Shown here: one piece after another, positions 10,836 to 22,197 of the stretch
How positions within the stretch are numbered: the first letter of the stretch is position 1
Layout: every line of letters starts with the position of its first letter
From: Bursaphelenchus xylophilus
Taxonomy: Eukaryota > Nematoda > Chromadorea > Rhabditida > Aphelenchoididae
Direction: 5' to 3'
Length of the DNA: 64,000 bases
NCBI GenBank assembly: GCA_904066235.2
Contig: CAJFCV020000006.1
Coordinates: 4,712,001 to 4,776,000, forward strand
Position numbers and translations under genes: made by a program
Notes under the pieces: generated by a model
What the model saw: the letters and a program-made list of their open reading frames with translations, nothing else
Database searches by the model: none
Told to the model about the DNA's origin: nothing

Positions 10836-13213
10836 TTACTTTGGAGGAACAAAAATATCGGAAGTGCAATCTCCTCCGGGGTACCTCATTTCATGGGGAC
10901 AATAGGGACCTTCCGAGAAACGTAAGGGGTCTCCAAAATCCACCACAAAGTTGGGGTCGACACTCATGTCGTCCGTATTTATCTTCAGCATCTGCCCACC
11001 GTTTCTAGAATTAATAGTGTGAACCAAAACTTTTATGATACATAGATGGGTTCAAGCCATTGATTCAAATGGCCTTTACTTTGAAACTTAACTGGTTTTC
11101 ATTTTTTGTAAAATTATGTTTAAATTTTTAATAAAAAATCGGAAAAAACTTTTGGTTCACCCTAATAAAAATAGCAAAAAATTATGGATGGATTGACAAT
11201 GAGAATGGTCACTTACTTGGGCAAATTTGGATAGAATTGTTTGTCCCAAATGGAGAACAATGAATTCGTCACATACAATCTCTTCCCATCCAGGCTCAAT
11301 TGCAACATTTGTGGACCCCCTTGAATTACTACGCTTTTCACAACCAATGGAGTTCCAATCAGGCCAGAAATGGAAACAGTTCCAACCGGACGGATGTTGA
11401 ATGGATCGGAAATATCTAATTTTTGTATTTCCCCCTGGAACCACAAGGAAACGTAGAGGAAACGATCGTCCATCGATATGAGGATGTCAGTCACCAAGGC
11501 GGGAATCGTCTTTTCGTGGAATACAAGTGGCTCAAAGGAATAAGCGCATCGCGATTTCCAAGTCTGTAATAAAGAAGCCCACAAAAAATGCTGATAAAAT
11601 ATAACACTTACATCATCACCGTCTTCCTTGTAAACATGATAAATTGCGGATCCTAGAGCCGTTCCGATGAAAGCATTACTGTCATTTACTGCATGTTTGA
11701 AGCGGACTTCCAGAGGCAAGAAGCCGGTTGCATCGTCAAATGGAATGTTTTGAAGGAGCTCTCCGGTCTCAAAGTTCCACATATGAACCGATTTGCCGTA
11801 TTTTCCTGTAAATTATATCTTTTAAATGTACTGTTCTATGGTACCAGATAACCCTGTTTTCGTACCTTTCTTAATGTCTTCTGGATTGAAGCCTTTTATG
11901 ATCGCATTCGGCGACCCCCATTCAGAGGACAACAGAACGTTGAACTTGGGCTGGTACCAAAAGTCGTATCCGAACTGAGGTGGGCTTATATTGTTTGTAG
12001 GGGGCTTTGGCCAGCTTCTCTTCACTTCGAAGGTCTTGCTGTCCAAGAGAATCATATCGCCTGAAATCAATTTTACAAGGAAAGTACTCCAAGTGCGACG
12101 CTCAGATTTTGATGGAACTTGGCACAAATTTAGAATAATTTTCTTAAAGATATATACGAGAATCCTAGCTCGCGCTTTGCAGAAACAACCGAGATTTTAA
12201 GATCGAAAGTCGACAAAAATTTAGGACTTTTTGCCGAATTTCGGCACGAAAAGTTTCATGCCTATTTCTACCGTAAAGGATAATGTTTATACAAAAAATC
12301 AAATTTTTCCTCACGAAACTGCCAAAGTTATCGCCAAAAATTTTTTTCTCTCTGACCGCTCTCCACGTTTAGCGTGCTCTCTCGGCAGAGAAAATCGGTC
12401 GATATCTCGGCGGCGCTTGCAAAGCGCGAGCTAAACCTTTCAGGAATTGATATTTAGTCCATACCCGACGTGTGTGCAAAATTTAAAGAAAATCTGAGCG
12501 TCGCACTTGGAGTACTTCCCCTGTTAGTTTAGAAATCGCTTTTACGACATATTACATTTTGGATTTCCATTTTTGTCGCCCAACGTGCTGATCATGACAT
12601 CGCCAGTGGGCAGACAATGAGTGGTATGGGGAAAGGTCACATCAAGCTTGGCCAGTTCCGCTTGGGAAATTGTCTAAAAATAACGAAAGGAGACAGTATG
12701 GGGCTGTAAACAGTACACTATGCATAGTATACTGTGGGTTACTTTGTGGATTGTGAGGTTTTTGGGATCAGCAGTTTCGATGACATAGATCTTGTTGGAT
12801 CGTAGGGTCGGTAGCAACAGATGAGTTCGGCACGCAGACTGGTCATGGATACAGCCAGCACAGGCATTCCAGCCCGAGTGATGCAATTCGTCGTCGGGGC
12901 CCTGCATCTTGAGTGTGGAGATAACCTGCAAAGTGTCAAATTCACACATTACGATCTCTTCTAAACTTGCCTGGCCGTATGTTTTGCTTTGTGGGTTCAC
13001 ATCCACCGTCATGAGGGCATCAGGCGGCTTCTTCTCATTGTCTTTGACTTGCCTGGTGTTGATGCAATTGACAAAGATGTATTCTTCTGGCGGCTGTTTC
13101 GTTGCCTCCTCTGGAGTCGCGAAACAAATATTCCTGTCGCGTTTTCCATGACAGCTATGGCATGAGGAGGGCTCTTTCTTTGAACTGAGCCGTTTGCTGA
13201 TCCCTTTGAACAT
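10836..13213 (-). CDS. Selenium-binding protein 1 / methanethiol oxidase-like, copy B
   Basis: Seven exons: 13213-12971, 12925-12743, 12673-12556, 12060-11866, 11805-11612, 11563-11217, 11004-10836; 482 aa. It has the same core motifs as copy A ([71 protein letters not shown]). Its N-terminus adds a basic lead (MFKGISKRLSSKK) and a CHSCHGK motif. The intron that separates two exons in copies A and C (A exons 6/7) is absent here, giving one 347-bp exon. Intron 1 (12970-12926) starts with GC rather than GT, placed by homology with the A and C junctions. Intron 5 (11611-11564) is 48 nt, stop-free and in frame. A 3' splice-acceptor motif (CTTCACAG) lies 1 nt before the ATG, consistent with a trans-splice site. 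Intron 3 carries a 426-bp MITE. Confidence 0.92.
12087..12512. mobile_element. 426-bp MITE in intron 3 of selenium-binding copy B
   Basis: Terminal inverted repeats start CTCCAAGTGCGACGCTCAGA, match for about 24 bp and continue less perfectly inward. TA flanks at 12085-12086 and 12513-12514. No transposase; interior is AT-rich with a CG-containing patch near 12370-12430. Confidence 0.85.
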
Positions 13214-13620
13214 CCTGTGAAGATATTACCAAGGTCTGAGGGAAGACTGAGATGGGGAGACTGTAATGAAATTGCAAAAAAAAATCGAATTCGCAATAAA
13301 AAAGGAAAAAAATGAAAAAAAATTGAAACCCGAATAAATTTATTGTGCAATTGCCAAATCCTCTCCTGTAGCTGTATGATGACAAAATATGTATGTAAAA
13401 CAGCGAATTTTATAGGCAATTTTTGAGGGAAATGGGCGATTTTAATGCAAAAAGGGTTCAAACGGGTCGATCATCTGCAGCACCCACGAGCTTCTTCCTC
13501 AAACCAACTAAACATTCATTTTTCGAAAATTACAATAAAATCTTTCATTTGAGCAAATAAAATTTTATTTCTTTATAAATATTTTAGAGATCTTTACTTT
13601 CTCTTCAAAAAAGGCGTATT

Positions 13621-16075
13621 TTACTTTGACGGAACGAAAATATCGGAAGTGCAATCGCCTCCGGGGTATCTCATCTCATGCGGACAATAGGGACCATCCT
13701 CAACTTTTCCAAAATCGATCAGAAACTGAGGATCCACCTGCATTCCACCATTCACTGTATCCACGTCAATCTTGACCATCTGACCGCCGTTTCTGAAATT
13801 GAAAAAAGAAAACATACGATCACAAAAAATGGATATTTTGGGAAAACTTTCTGCGAGGAGGCAATAAATAGACTTACTTGGACATTTCCGGATAGAATCC
13901 CTTGTCCCAGACCGAATACAGCGAATTGGTGACATACAATCTCTTTCCATCCAAGCTCAACTGCATCATTTGAGGTCCTCCTTCGATCTTCTTGTGTTGG
14001 ATTCTCAATGGAGGTTGGCGCTCCTGGAAATAAATTAGTTAGCCTCTGATTTACCACTGACTCAATCAGAGAAGCCACCAACTTACCCCCTTTTCCGGAT
14101 CATGAGTAACTTTGACCTCACTTTCGGTAGTAATCAACCCTCCAATGAAGGCAGTTGCAGTCAACTTGATCTTGAATGGGTCCTCGATATTATATTGGCG
14201 AACTTCTCCAAAGAGCCAGAGGGAAACATAGAGGAACTTATCATCCATTGACATGATGATATCAGTCACCAAACCAGGCATCTTCGGGAGAGCCCAGCCT
14301 TCAACTTCTTTGGCTGGGATGGCCACGGAAAGTTCATGTTGCCAAGGATCGAGGCTCTAAAAAATTGGGAGTAATGGGATGTAAAAATTGAGGCGTTAAT
14401 AATTGGTCGGAATTTGAAATTAAAAAAAAACCAAAAAAAACTAAAAATTCCAAACCAGAATAGTCATAAAAATAGCCGGTTATACTAGAATTTCCTTCGG
14501 ATGTAACCGTAGTAATGATTTCACTTACATTTTCCTTATAAATATGGTAAATTGCAGTTCCCAGGGCAGTTCCAACAAAAGCGTGCGGCTGATCTGGCGA
14601 ATGTTTGAAGCGAACCTCCAAAGGCATATAGCCAGTATCTCCGTGGAAGGTAATAGTCTGCAGCAGCTTTCCGGTCGTGTATTCCCAGACATGAACAGCA
14701 TTGCCGTAAAAGCCTGGAATGTAAAATAATGCCAATTTTTGTTTGGAAGTGAAGCTACATTTTTATAGCTTGTAGAAAATTATGAAGAGAAGTTTTTGAT
14801 GACTTGTAAAACCCTTAAAAAGCAAAAAATTTCTTACCAGCACTAACATCGGCCGGGTTGAATCCCTTCTTGATGTTATTCGGAGTACCCCACTCCGTGG
14901 ACAAGAGAACGTTAAACTTGGGTTGATACCAAAAATCATAATGGAATTTAGGCGCTGGAACGTTGCTCGGTACCTTACACCAGCTTCTCTTGACTTCGAA
15001 GGTCTTGCTGTCCAATAAAATCATGTCGCCTAAGAGAGAGTTTTGTGAAATTCGAAAAGCCAAACCATACATTTACGGTTTCCTTCGTTATCTCCCAACG
15101 TGCTGATCATCACATCGCCCGAGGGCATGCAGTGAGTGGTATGGAGAAAAGATACATTCAAATGAGATATGTCTTTGTGGGTAATAGTCTAAAATAACCG
15201 CATCAAAAAAATTTTCGTTGTATTTAGAATACGTGGTTCAGCAAAGGCTTATTTTGCTATCAAAATTTACTTTGTGGATTTTGAGGTCCTTTGGATCGGC
15301 AGTATCGATTACATAGAGGTTTGAGGAATGGAGGCAAGGCAACAAGAGGTGAGTACGGCAGGCTGAGGTGTCATACACACAGCCAGCACAGGCATTCCAA
15401 CCAGAGTGGTGGATTTCATCGTTCACGGAAGGCATGGGGAGTCTGCAGAGGATCTGGAAAACAAAAATTCAATCTCTTGATTGTTCCCTTCAGCTTCAAG
15501 CTTAAAAAAGAATGCAGTGAGGGACCTGGCAAAAAACGTATAATTTTGCATCCGAGAAGTATGAAAGATGTGGCAAAATACCTCCCACTACAATAAAAAA
15601 GAATTCCGTTTTGAAATGCGCGCCCTTTTACTCAAAAAAAGAGTGGTCGCGCTTTTCACAATTTTGACTGTGAAATCTGAGTTTTTTCACTTGGAGAGGG
15701 AGGTATTTTGCTGCATTTTTGACACTTCCCGGATCCAAAATGGTACGTATTTTGCCAATGGATCAGGTCCGCCACTGCTAAGAACGTGTCATCACTACTA
15801 TGATTAATCTACCAGTAATGATGACTCAATCAGCTACTCCCACTTACTTGACAATAAGTCTTGCTCTCCGGATCCACATCCACGGCCATCAGCGCGTCCG
15901 GTTTCTTATCCTCTCTGGTATTGATACAAGTCACAAAGATCACTTTCTCCTTGGCCACTTTCATGGCCTCTTCAGGCGTCGCAAAGCAGATATTCCTCTT
16001 GTTTCCTCCATCGCAACAAGCAGAGGGCTTGCGGGATGTCAACGAGCTGAAGTAATCCGTCAACGACTCGATCAT
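13621..16075 (-). CDS. Selenium-binding protein 1 / methanethiol oxidase-like, copy C
   Basis: Eight exons: 16075-15848, 15453-15271, 15188-15071, 15029-14838, 14713-14529, 14356-14087, 14023-13878, 13792-13621; 497 aa. Exons 2, 3, 5, 6 and 7 are the same length as their counterparts in copy A, so the exon structure is conserved. Motifs: ELHHSGW appears as [13 protein letters not shown], then [65 protein letters not shown] and [16 protein letters not shown]. The N-terminus is specific to this copy ([11 protein letters not shown]..., then [11 protein letters not shown]). The in-frame extension above 16075 starts with TTG, so 16075 is the first ATG. An acceptor-like GAATAGCAG lies 4 nt upstream of it. 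Intron 1 holds a 263-bp inverted-repeat element. Predicted function as for copies A and B. Confidence 0.93.
15515..15777. mobile_element. 263-bp inverted-repeat element, hAT-like ends, in intron 1 of copy C
   Basis: Ends read CAGTGAGGGACCTG on the left and, inverted, CAGTGGCGGACCTG on the right. After a 9-nt indel the arms continue as a ~50-bp imperfect inverted repeat, ending in a perfect 14-bp block GCAAAATACCTCCC (15573-15586) against its complement (15698-15711). CAGTGGCGGA-type ends are typical of hAT elements, but no clean 8-bp target duplication is seen (left AAAGAATG, right TAAGAACG share 6 of 8). Confidence 0.7.
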
Positions 16076-18047
16076 TTTGCTGCTATTCACTGACTTCACA
16101 ACGATCAACAGGTTGTTTTAAAAGCACGTTGTCTACAACCACCAACAGATTACAGACCATCCATCAGGGAGCGAAAACGGGCCGAATGAGCGTAATTACT
16201 CGTTTCTGTGGTGGTTCCCATTTTTTGCACTCAAAAATCACGTTGCCGAGAAAATTCGATTTTTAAAAATTGTTTTTATTGATGCTTTTGGACTTTTAAG
16301 GGCAAAAGATCGGTCGGTTACAGTAAATCACAAAAACTGATTTTTTTAATTTTGTTTTACAACATAAAAATGATCTTTTTCAATAGCTAATTTTGACCAC
16401 AAATTTCATATTTTGCCCTAAGGGTCTCAGTCGGTCGCTGTTTTTTCCCCGCTTTTTTATTATGTTAATAAAGCAGTAAAGGCGGCAATAAATAGAGTCG
16501 AGACCCAATTAACAAGCTTGAGGTCAAGATACCCAAGATAACGGCCTACTTTTGATTACTAAATAATAGTTCTTATCATTTGTTTATTGACGTGGGATTG
16601 ATTTTCAGGGGCACAAACTAGACTAAAAGCCAAAAACGCAATCTCAGCAATCGATATACAAATTTTTTGGTGGTGAGACAACAAGAAAGGCAACAAGTTT
16701 TCAAAAATTTATTAATGATAAATCAGTATATAATCTTGGTAGATCACCTTGTTTTTGATGTTTTTCGAATAGGTTTAGGAGCCGTTTTCTCCGCTAAAGC
16801 TACATATTTGAGATCAATTAGCACCATTTACGTGAGAACGCTTATTTTTATTGTATCATGATTAAACGTTATTTTTCAGCAGTATGTCTTCATTAGGGGT
16901 ATCAACTTCCTAATAAAAACAGTTGTTTTGCAAGCACGTCGCTTCTACACAGATTTGAAGATATATAAGTTTCAACGCAAAGATCAAAAAATGTCAAGTC
17001 TCAGAAAAATTGTGGTAAATATTCAAACTTTTCCCTGCATTTCGCAGGAGTTGAACCGCCTTCCACCCACATCACGCAATGCAGGCAAGCCTTCAAAACT
17101 TGCTAAAACTACTAGACACAATTAAAAAAATAGCTACTCTTAGCACTCAGTAAAGGCAGAATTGAGGTGCCCTCTCCCAACTCTGAGCCGTATCAAATGC
17201 CAACATCTGACCTTGACGTTCTCCCTCTTTGTTTACAGTTTTTATATTATACCCGGTCGGTGGAGATAACCGACTCCTCTCATTGGCTTCATTTTTTATA
17301 TGATGCAATTTTGTGTGGTCTAATCTCACGTTACAATAAACAGAAAGAACAACAAAGAACTACCACAAAAAGAGTACATTATCATGATTTATTCGGGTTA
17401 CTACAATCAAATATCAAACAGAATTCAAGGCTTTTAAGGCACAGTTTATGATCGACATGTGGATTACGAATGTTAATTTCTGGAAAGGAAAACACGATAT
17501 TCAGTGGTGGCATGCAGTAATAATTGGATGCAATAAATGGAAGTTGCAGTATTACAATTACTTTTTACAATTTTTTAAGATGTTTTTGTTTACAAATCTT
17601 TTTTCTCAAAAAAAATGTTTTTGTTGGAAGTGTTTTTATCAATAAGTTATGGTCGTATCTTCAAGGTCAACTTGTAGATAAGCACACAATGGTACGTACA
17701 AACTAGATGTTTATATAACATACCATACAAAATATTGGGCAAAGACGTCATCAGATGATTCGTCTGCACGATTCTTCCGAAGTGACGCATTTATCTTGTG
17801 TTTAGAGATGTTTTGGCTACGCAACTTTATATTTCTGTGTATCAAAAACGTTATGATTATGGTCATAAATGAGTGACATAATCATAACAATCGTTTGCAA
17901 GCCTAGATTCGACTAGAGACATATATATTTAAACCTCAAATTTCAAAAAAAAAACCTCCGTGCACAGAAAGAAATGTGTATTCTTTAAGTGTAACACTGC
18001 AACCTCCAACAACAAACTACTGCCAACAATTCCACCAACAACATGCC
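16076..18047. other. 2-kb intergenic region, no gene recognised
   Basis: Upstream of selenium-binding copy C and downstream of the His-rich gene. AT-rich, many short open frames with no recognisable protein. If the His-rich gene splices past its apparent stop (see that entry) a downstream exon could lie here, but none was convincing. Confidence 0.45.
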
Positions 18048-18941
18048 TTACCTTGCATCTGAATCCGCGGGCAAATACTCATCATTCTTGAATCTAAAAG
18101 CATTTTGGTCATCTTTCGTCTGATGTTGTAGACTCTCGACAGTCGTTGACAATACTTCCTTGATATGATCGTGGAGTTCCCTATCTTCCGGGGTGTCTTC
18201 TTTAGGAGTCATTGGAGGTGTCGCAGTGCTGTTTTGAGAGGATATCACGTTGTGGGAACGGTCTTCTGCCTGTTGTTGTGGCTCATATGGAGGATGGTCA
18301 TATTCTTCATGAACATGTTCATGAAGATTTTGTTCATGAAGAATATGTTCATTATGATCTACATGATCGTGATGGTCATCAGGTTCATGATGATGATGAT
18401 CTAAATGTTCTTCTTGATGATGTTGTTCAATAATCCTTTCTTGAGCTCCTTGAACTTGTTCATGATCTCCATGCTCCTCATGTCCTTTGTGGTCTCCTGC
18501 ATGCTCTGAATACTGATCATCATAATCCACCGGAGGCACACTTGGTTCATAGTCCGGCGCAGGCTCATCTGGATATTCATGATGATCTACTGGTTGTCCA
18601 TGCTCGGCCTGCTCAACATAAACACGTTCTACATGCGCATTATGCTCAATATGGCTTCCTCCTCCGATATTCTCCGTATTTTCTTCAATTCTCTGACCAC
18701 TATCTTCATTTTGCCCAATATTTCCGTTCGCCTCTCCATTTCCCACACTATCTCCCCTTGGGCTTTTTGGCGGAGGCAACGGCGGAGCTGGCGGAGGAGA
18801 AGATGGCTTTGAAGGAGCGGGTTCAACTGTAATAACGTTCTCTTCATCTGGAGCAAATTCTGCCGGAGGAACTATTTGGCCCTCCTCTTTGGTCGACTCA
18901 ACTTTGTCGGTCGATTTTTTGGGACAGCAACAAAAGATCAT
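18048..18941 (-). CDS. His/Asp/Glu-rich disordered protein with N-terminal Cys cluster
   Basis: One open exon, 297 aa from the ATG at 18941. That ATG follows a TTTTCAG acceptor with no spacer, so it is chosen over in-frame codons upstream, which read like intron. The protein begins MIFCCCPKKS: a triple Cys followed by lysines, a pattern seen in S-palmitoylated membrane-tethered proteins. Next come a Pro-rich segment (PSSPPPAPPLPPPKSPRG), acidic Gly/Asn stretches, and a long tract dominated by His, Glu and Asp (about residues 110-235, with DHHHHEPDDHHDH), which could bind divalent metals. The tail (TPEDRELHDHIKEVLSTTVE) is more ordinary and possibly helical. No known domain. The stop TAA lies inside a perfect donor GCAAG|GTAAGG (18054-18046), so the true C-terminus may be on another exon. 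Function unknown. Confidence 0.6.
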   Translation of the reverse strand: MIFCCCPKKSTDKVESTKEEGQIVPPAEFAPDEENVITVEPAPSKPSSPPPAPPLPPPKSPRGDSVGNGEANGNIGQNEDSGQRIEENTENIGGGSHIEHNAHVERVYVEQAEHGQPVDHHEYPDEPAPDYEPSVPPVDYDDQYSEHAGDHKGHEEHGDHEQVQGAQERIIEQHHQEEHLDHHHHEPDDHHDHVDHNEHILHEQNLHEHVHEEYDHPPYEPQQQAEDRSHNVISSQNSTATPPMTPKEDTPEDRELHDHIKEVLSTTVESLQHQTKDDQNAFRFKNDEYLPADSDAR

Positions 18942-21900
18942 CTGAAAATAAATGTTATATATATGTAAAAATGATAGCCGCGGGTACTGGAAAACAAAAT
19001 TCAAAGGAATTTTCGAACACATCGCGAAATCTAGCTCAGAAATGCCCATTAAATTCACGGCATTTTAATGGCTATATTAATTTTAAGAGCCGAGTGGGAA
19101 GCCGTGTAAAATGGTGGTCCAATGGGACGTAGACATTACATCGAGGCCTCACAGTTTAATGTAAAGCTTGGAAGAGATGTAATGAAAGGTGATAGCGGAA
19201 GGGGACCTCTTTGATTGGGTATATCACGATCTATATGTGGCAGACTTTACAAAAAATAACTTCGGAGGAATTGACAATGATCAAAAGATTTTTTTGACCC
19301 CAGTGAATAACACTGTCTGAAATTTTTTAATAATGAAAACACAAGGTTTAAAAGTATCAAACACCCGTAAATTACGCAATCTTTCAACGATTTCGTTTTA
19401 TGCCCACGCAACATGGCATGCCTACCTTATATAGACGAAATCTCCGCCATAAAGCCGAAAAAATGTGACCCGGAACCAGAAAAAAAACTAAAACTTTGAC
19501 TATGAATATCTTTTAGTCGGCAATGAATTCCCCTGATACCAATTACCTCAAACAGAACTATAGCACATTTCCTAGCGCAGGTGTTTGGAAATCTCCGATT
19601 AATCAAAGTAAATTTGGGCCAGTAAAAAATCTTCGGTCCGAAAAATTGAAAATCGGAACAAGTCGGACTGTTATCAATAAAATTAACATAAATCATACAT
19701 CGGGAGGGGGAATGTTATTGAAACGGAATTCTTCGCATTATGCTAACGGAGGACTCATACAACGTTGCTAATGGCGGTGGGAACGGTGATATTTTCGGGG
19801 AATACTGTCGTGAAAAGTCGCTGAGTTACCTCTTATTTCGGTCAGCGTGAAAGGACGACTCTGAGGTCTTTGTGAGATTTCTTATGAAATTTTTAGCAAT
19901 GTTGCAAGTCAATTGCTCAAAATTTTGGCTCTTGCTTTAAAAATTTCCATGAAAATGCCAAAAATACGACCAAAAAACTTTTTCCTCTGGCCGTCTCTCC
20001 TCATTTTCGCAATCTATCGATTACTGAATATCTTGGCCGCTCCTACAACTCAGAAGCCAAGAAAAGTATCCAAAATAGATCTCTGGACTAAATTAAAATA
20101 ACATTGGAGTCCTGCGACTAAGCTTGCCTCGGTTAGCCAAAAGATTTATGAATTCTTGGCTGACATTGTAAGAGCCAGATTACGAGCATACTCCACATTC
20201 CAAAAGAAAAATACAAGCCGATCTTCTCCTCCCCAAAAACAATGTTTCATCCTCCACAAGAATTGGGCTCTGAATGATGACAAAACCTTTATTCAGACCC
20301 ACCCTTTGAACTTTCGATCCTTCAAAGAGGCCCTTACTATTTCCAACATGGCTTTACTATAAAGGGAATTCCGAGCATTCCACGACGAGCATAATGAGAG
20401 CTGTACAGCAATACATAACATTAAAAAACGAAAAACGTTTGTAAATTACTAACGTCAGTACAATATATCCCACCAAAAATTTGTCGGAATCCGAACAGAA
20501 AAAGGACTCTGAAGGTTATTCCCGGAGGAAGGTGTGGCCATAAATATATATGGCCCTATTTATATTTGTGTGATTAATAACTCTTGAAGTTCAACTCTAT
20601 TCAAACAGCCCGCTAAGGCCGAATGTCAACAAGCCGAGCACCCACGGTCAGGTGATTCAACCGACCAAAGTCTGGGATCTGGGGAAGATGTTCCTCGGAG
20701 ATGAAGGAAGTTACATTTGAATATGAAAAGTTTCACCATGGCTTTTTTGTGAAATTTTGAATACGAAAACCAGAAGGTTAAAAGCGAAAACTTGACAAAA
20801 GACATTTTATTTATTTTTTGCTGAATTGCAAGAATATTAGAAAATATGAATATTCAAATTAAAAAATTAAATTTTAAGGTTTAAAAAATAAAAAAAAATC
20901 GAAAATTTGAATGTGAAATTTACAGTAAACTCAAATTATGCAAATTTTTCAAATTTAAAAATATTTTAATAAAATAAAAAAATCTTTTTAGCATGAAAGA
21001 ATAATCGAAAAAATGCGAAATTCTGGAAATGCTCTTATAAATAAGAATATTTCAAAGGTAGCCCATGTGATGAATCAAAATACAATCAAAAAGTGAAGCA
21101 GGGTTTCCAAAGAGTCTCCAAAACATTATGAGACACCAAACAAAACAAATGCAGAACGAAAATCGGCCAAGATTTTCATGTTTCGAAATTCAAATTTAAT
21201 TCTAATAAATTCGAAAACAACAAACTTTCACTTCCTCAAACAGTAAAAACGTTCTCGAAATCAAAGGCACGAGGCTGTTTACTCTGAAATTAGGCCTCGC
21301 GGTTACATGAATGAACATGTAATATATAAATGCGAACAACCGTCCAAATGGTCACCTCAATTATGCTGCCTTCACAGTGTTTTTGAAGTATGTTTAAAGA
21401 GAGCTGTTTTTTAAGTTCCGCCATTTATAGAAGGTATTCCCGGTAAGAAACAACTTTTTTTCAAAATCTTGCAAGAGCAAAGAACTTTGAGATAAAATTA
21501 GATCTGGCTCCAGCGGTGAAACGAACAGGTTGAAGCAAATTTAGTGTCTAGTAAACACAAATGTATAACAGCAAGAGAAAGAAAGATAGTACTAAAAAAA
21601 AGAAATAGGGCCAACCCGGGCTGGACTATCACCGAGCTGGGCCGGGCAGAAACAAGCTTCAAACGGATGATCTCCGGCCTCGCAATCTTCTAGGAAGAAA
21701 CGGGAGGTTCTATGATCAGTGAATAAGAGACACAAAAGAAGGATAGCCGGTCAAAGCAAAAGTCGTGCCAATTTCCCATCCCAAAGCCATGGGAATAGCC
21801 GCAATCCTTTGTGGAAGCTGAGCCCCAATTATTTAGTATCTGTCTTATGTCCTCAAGTAATAGATTTGAGCCAATCAAGATGCAAATGTACAAAAGATAG

Positions 21901-21960
21901 ACCACTCCCATGGAATTACATCCCAAACTTTTTTCTTGAACATCGTATCCTGTGATGCTA
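18942..21960. other. 3-kb low-information region with one weak gene candidate
   Basis: AT-rich, few credible exons. Apart from the 19949-20361 candidate listed separately, nothing is supported. The plus-strand open frame 19523-19771 begins just after an acceptor-like ATCTTTTAG but has no matching donor and no recognised motif. Confidence 0.4.
19949..20361 (+). CDS. Candidate small single-pass protein, interrupted frame (or 57-nt intron)
   Basis: Two open stretches in the same frame are separated by a single TAA (20099-20101). The first half begins MKMPKIRPKNFF and contains one hydrophobic segment (LWPSLLIFAIYRLLNILAA). The second half reads KLASVSQKIYEFLADIVRAR and continues to a stop at 20359-20361. 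The stop can be removed without a frame change by a 57-nt intron from a GTATCC donor to a GCGACTAAG acceptor, a normal size here but with a weak acceptor. The result would be about 118 aa. Alternatives: a nonsense-broken pseudogene, stop readthrough, or chance. No family is recognised. Confidence 0.25.
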
Positions 21961-21996
21961 CCGTTTCCAAAGCGCACGACTTCGCTTTGGAAACGG
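21961..21996. repeat. Perfect 14-bp stem-loop
   Basis: CCGTTTCCAAAGCG, an 8-nt spacer, then its exact reverse complement. It lies in non-coding sequence 200 bp upstream of the first Ly6-like gene. Could be a transcript hairpin or a palindromic protein-binding site. Confidence 0.7.
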
Positions 21997-22197
21997 CAAT
22001 ATTACTCATCCGGCCATGTTATCCCTAAAAATCGGATGAATTCAAAAAAAAACAAGTCCCGTAATTGCGTAACTGTTTTTGTTTGAACAGCCATCGTTCG
22101 GCAAGATTGGGCCTCGGATTCGCCGGATCTCCTTCATTTTGAGCTGAGTTTGATATTGAATTCAGTTATTTCTCAAATTTTCTCGTATATTTATAAA

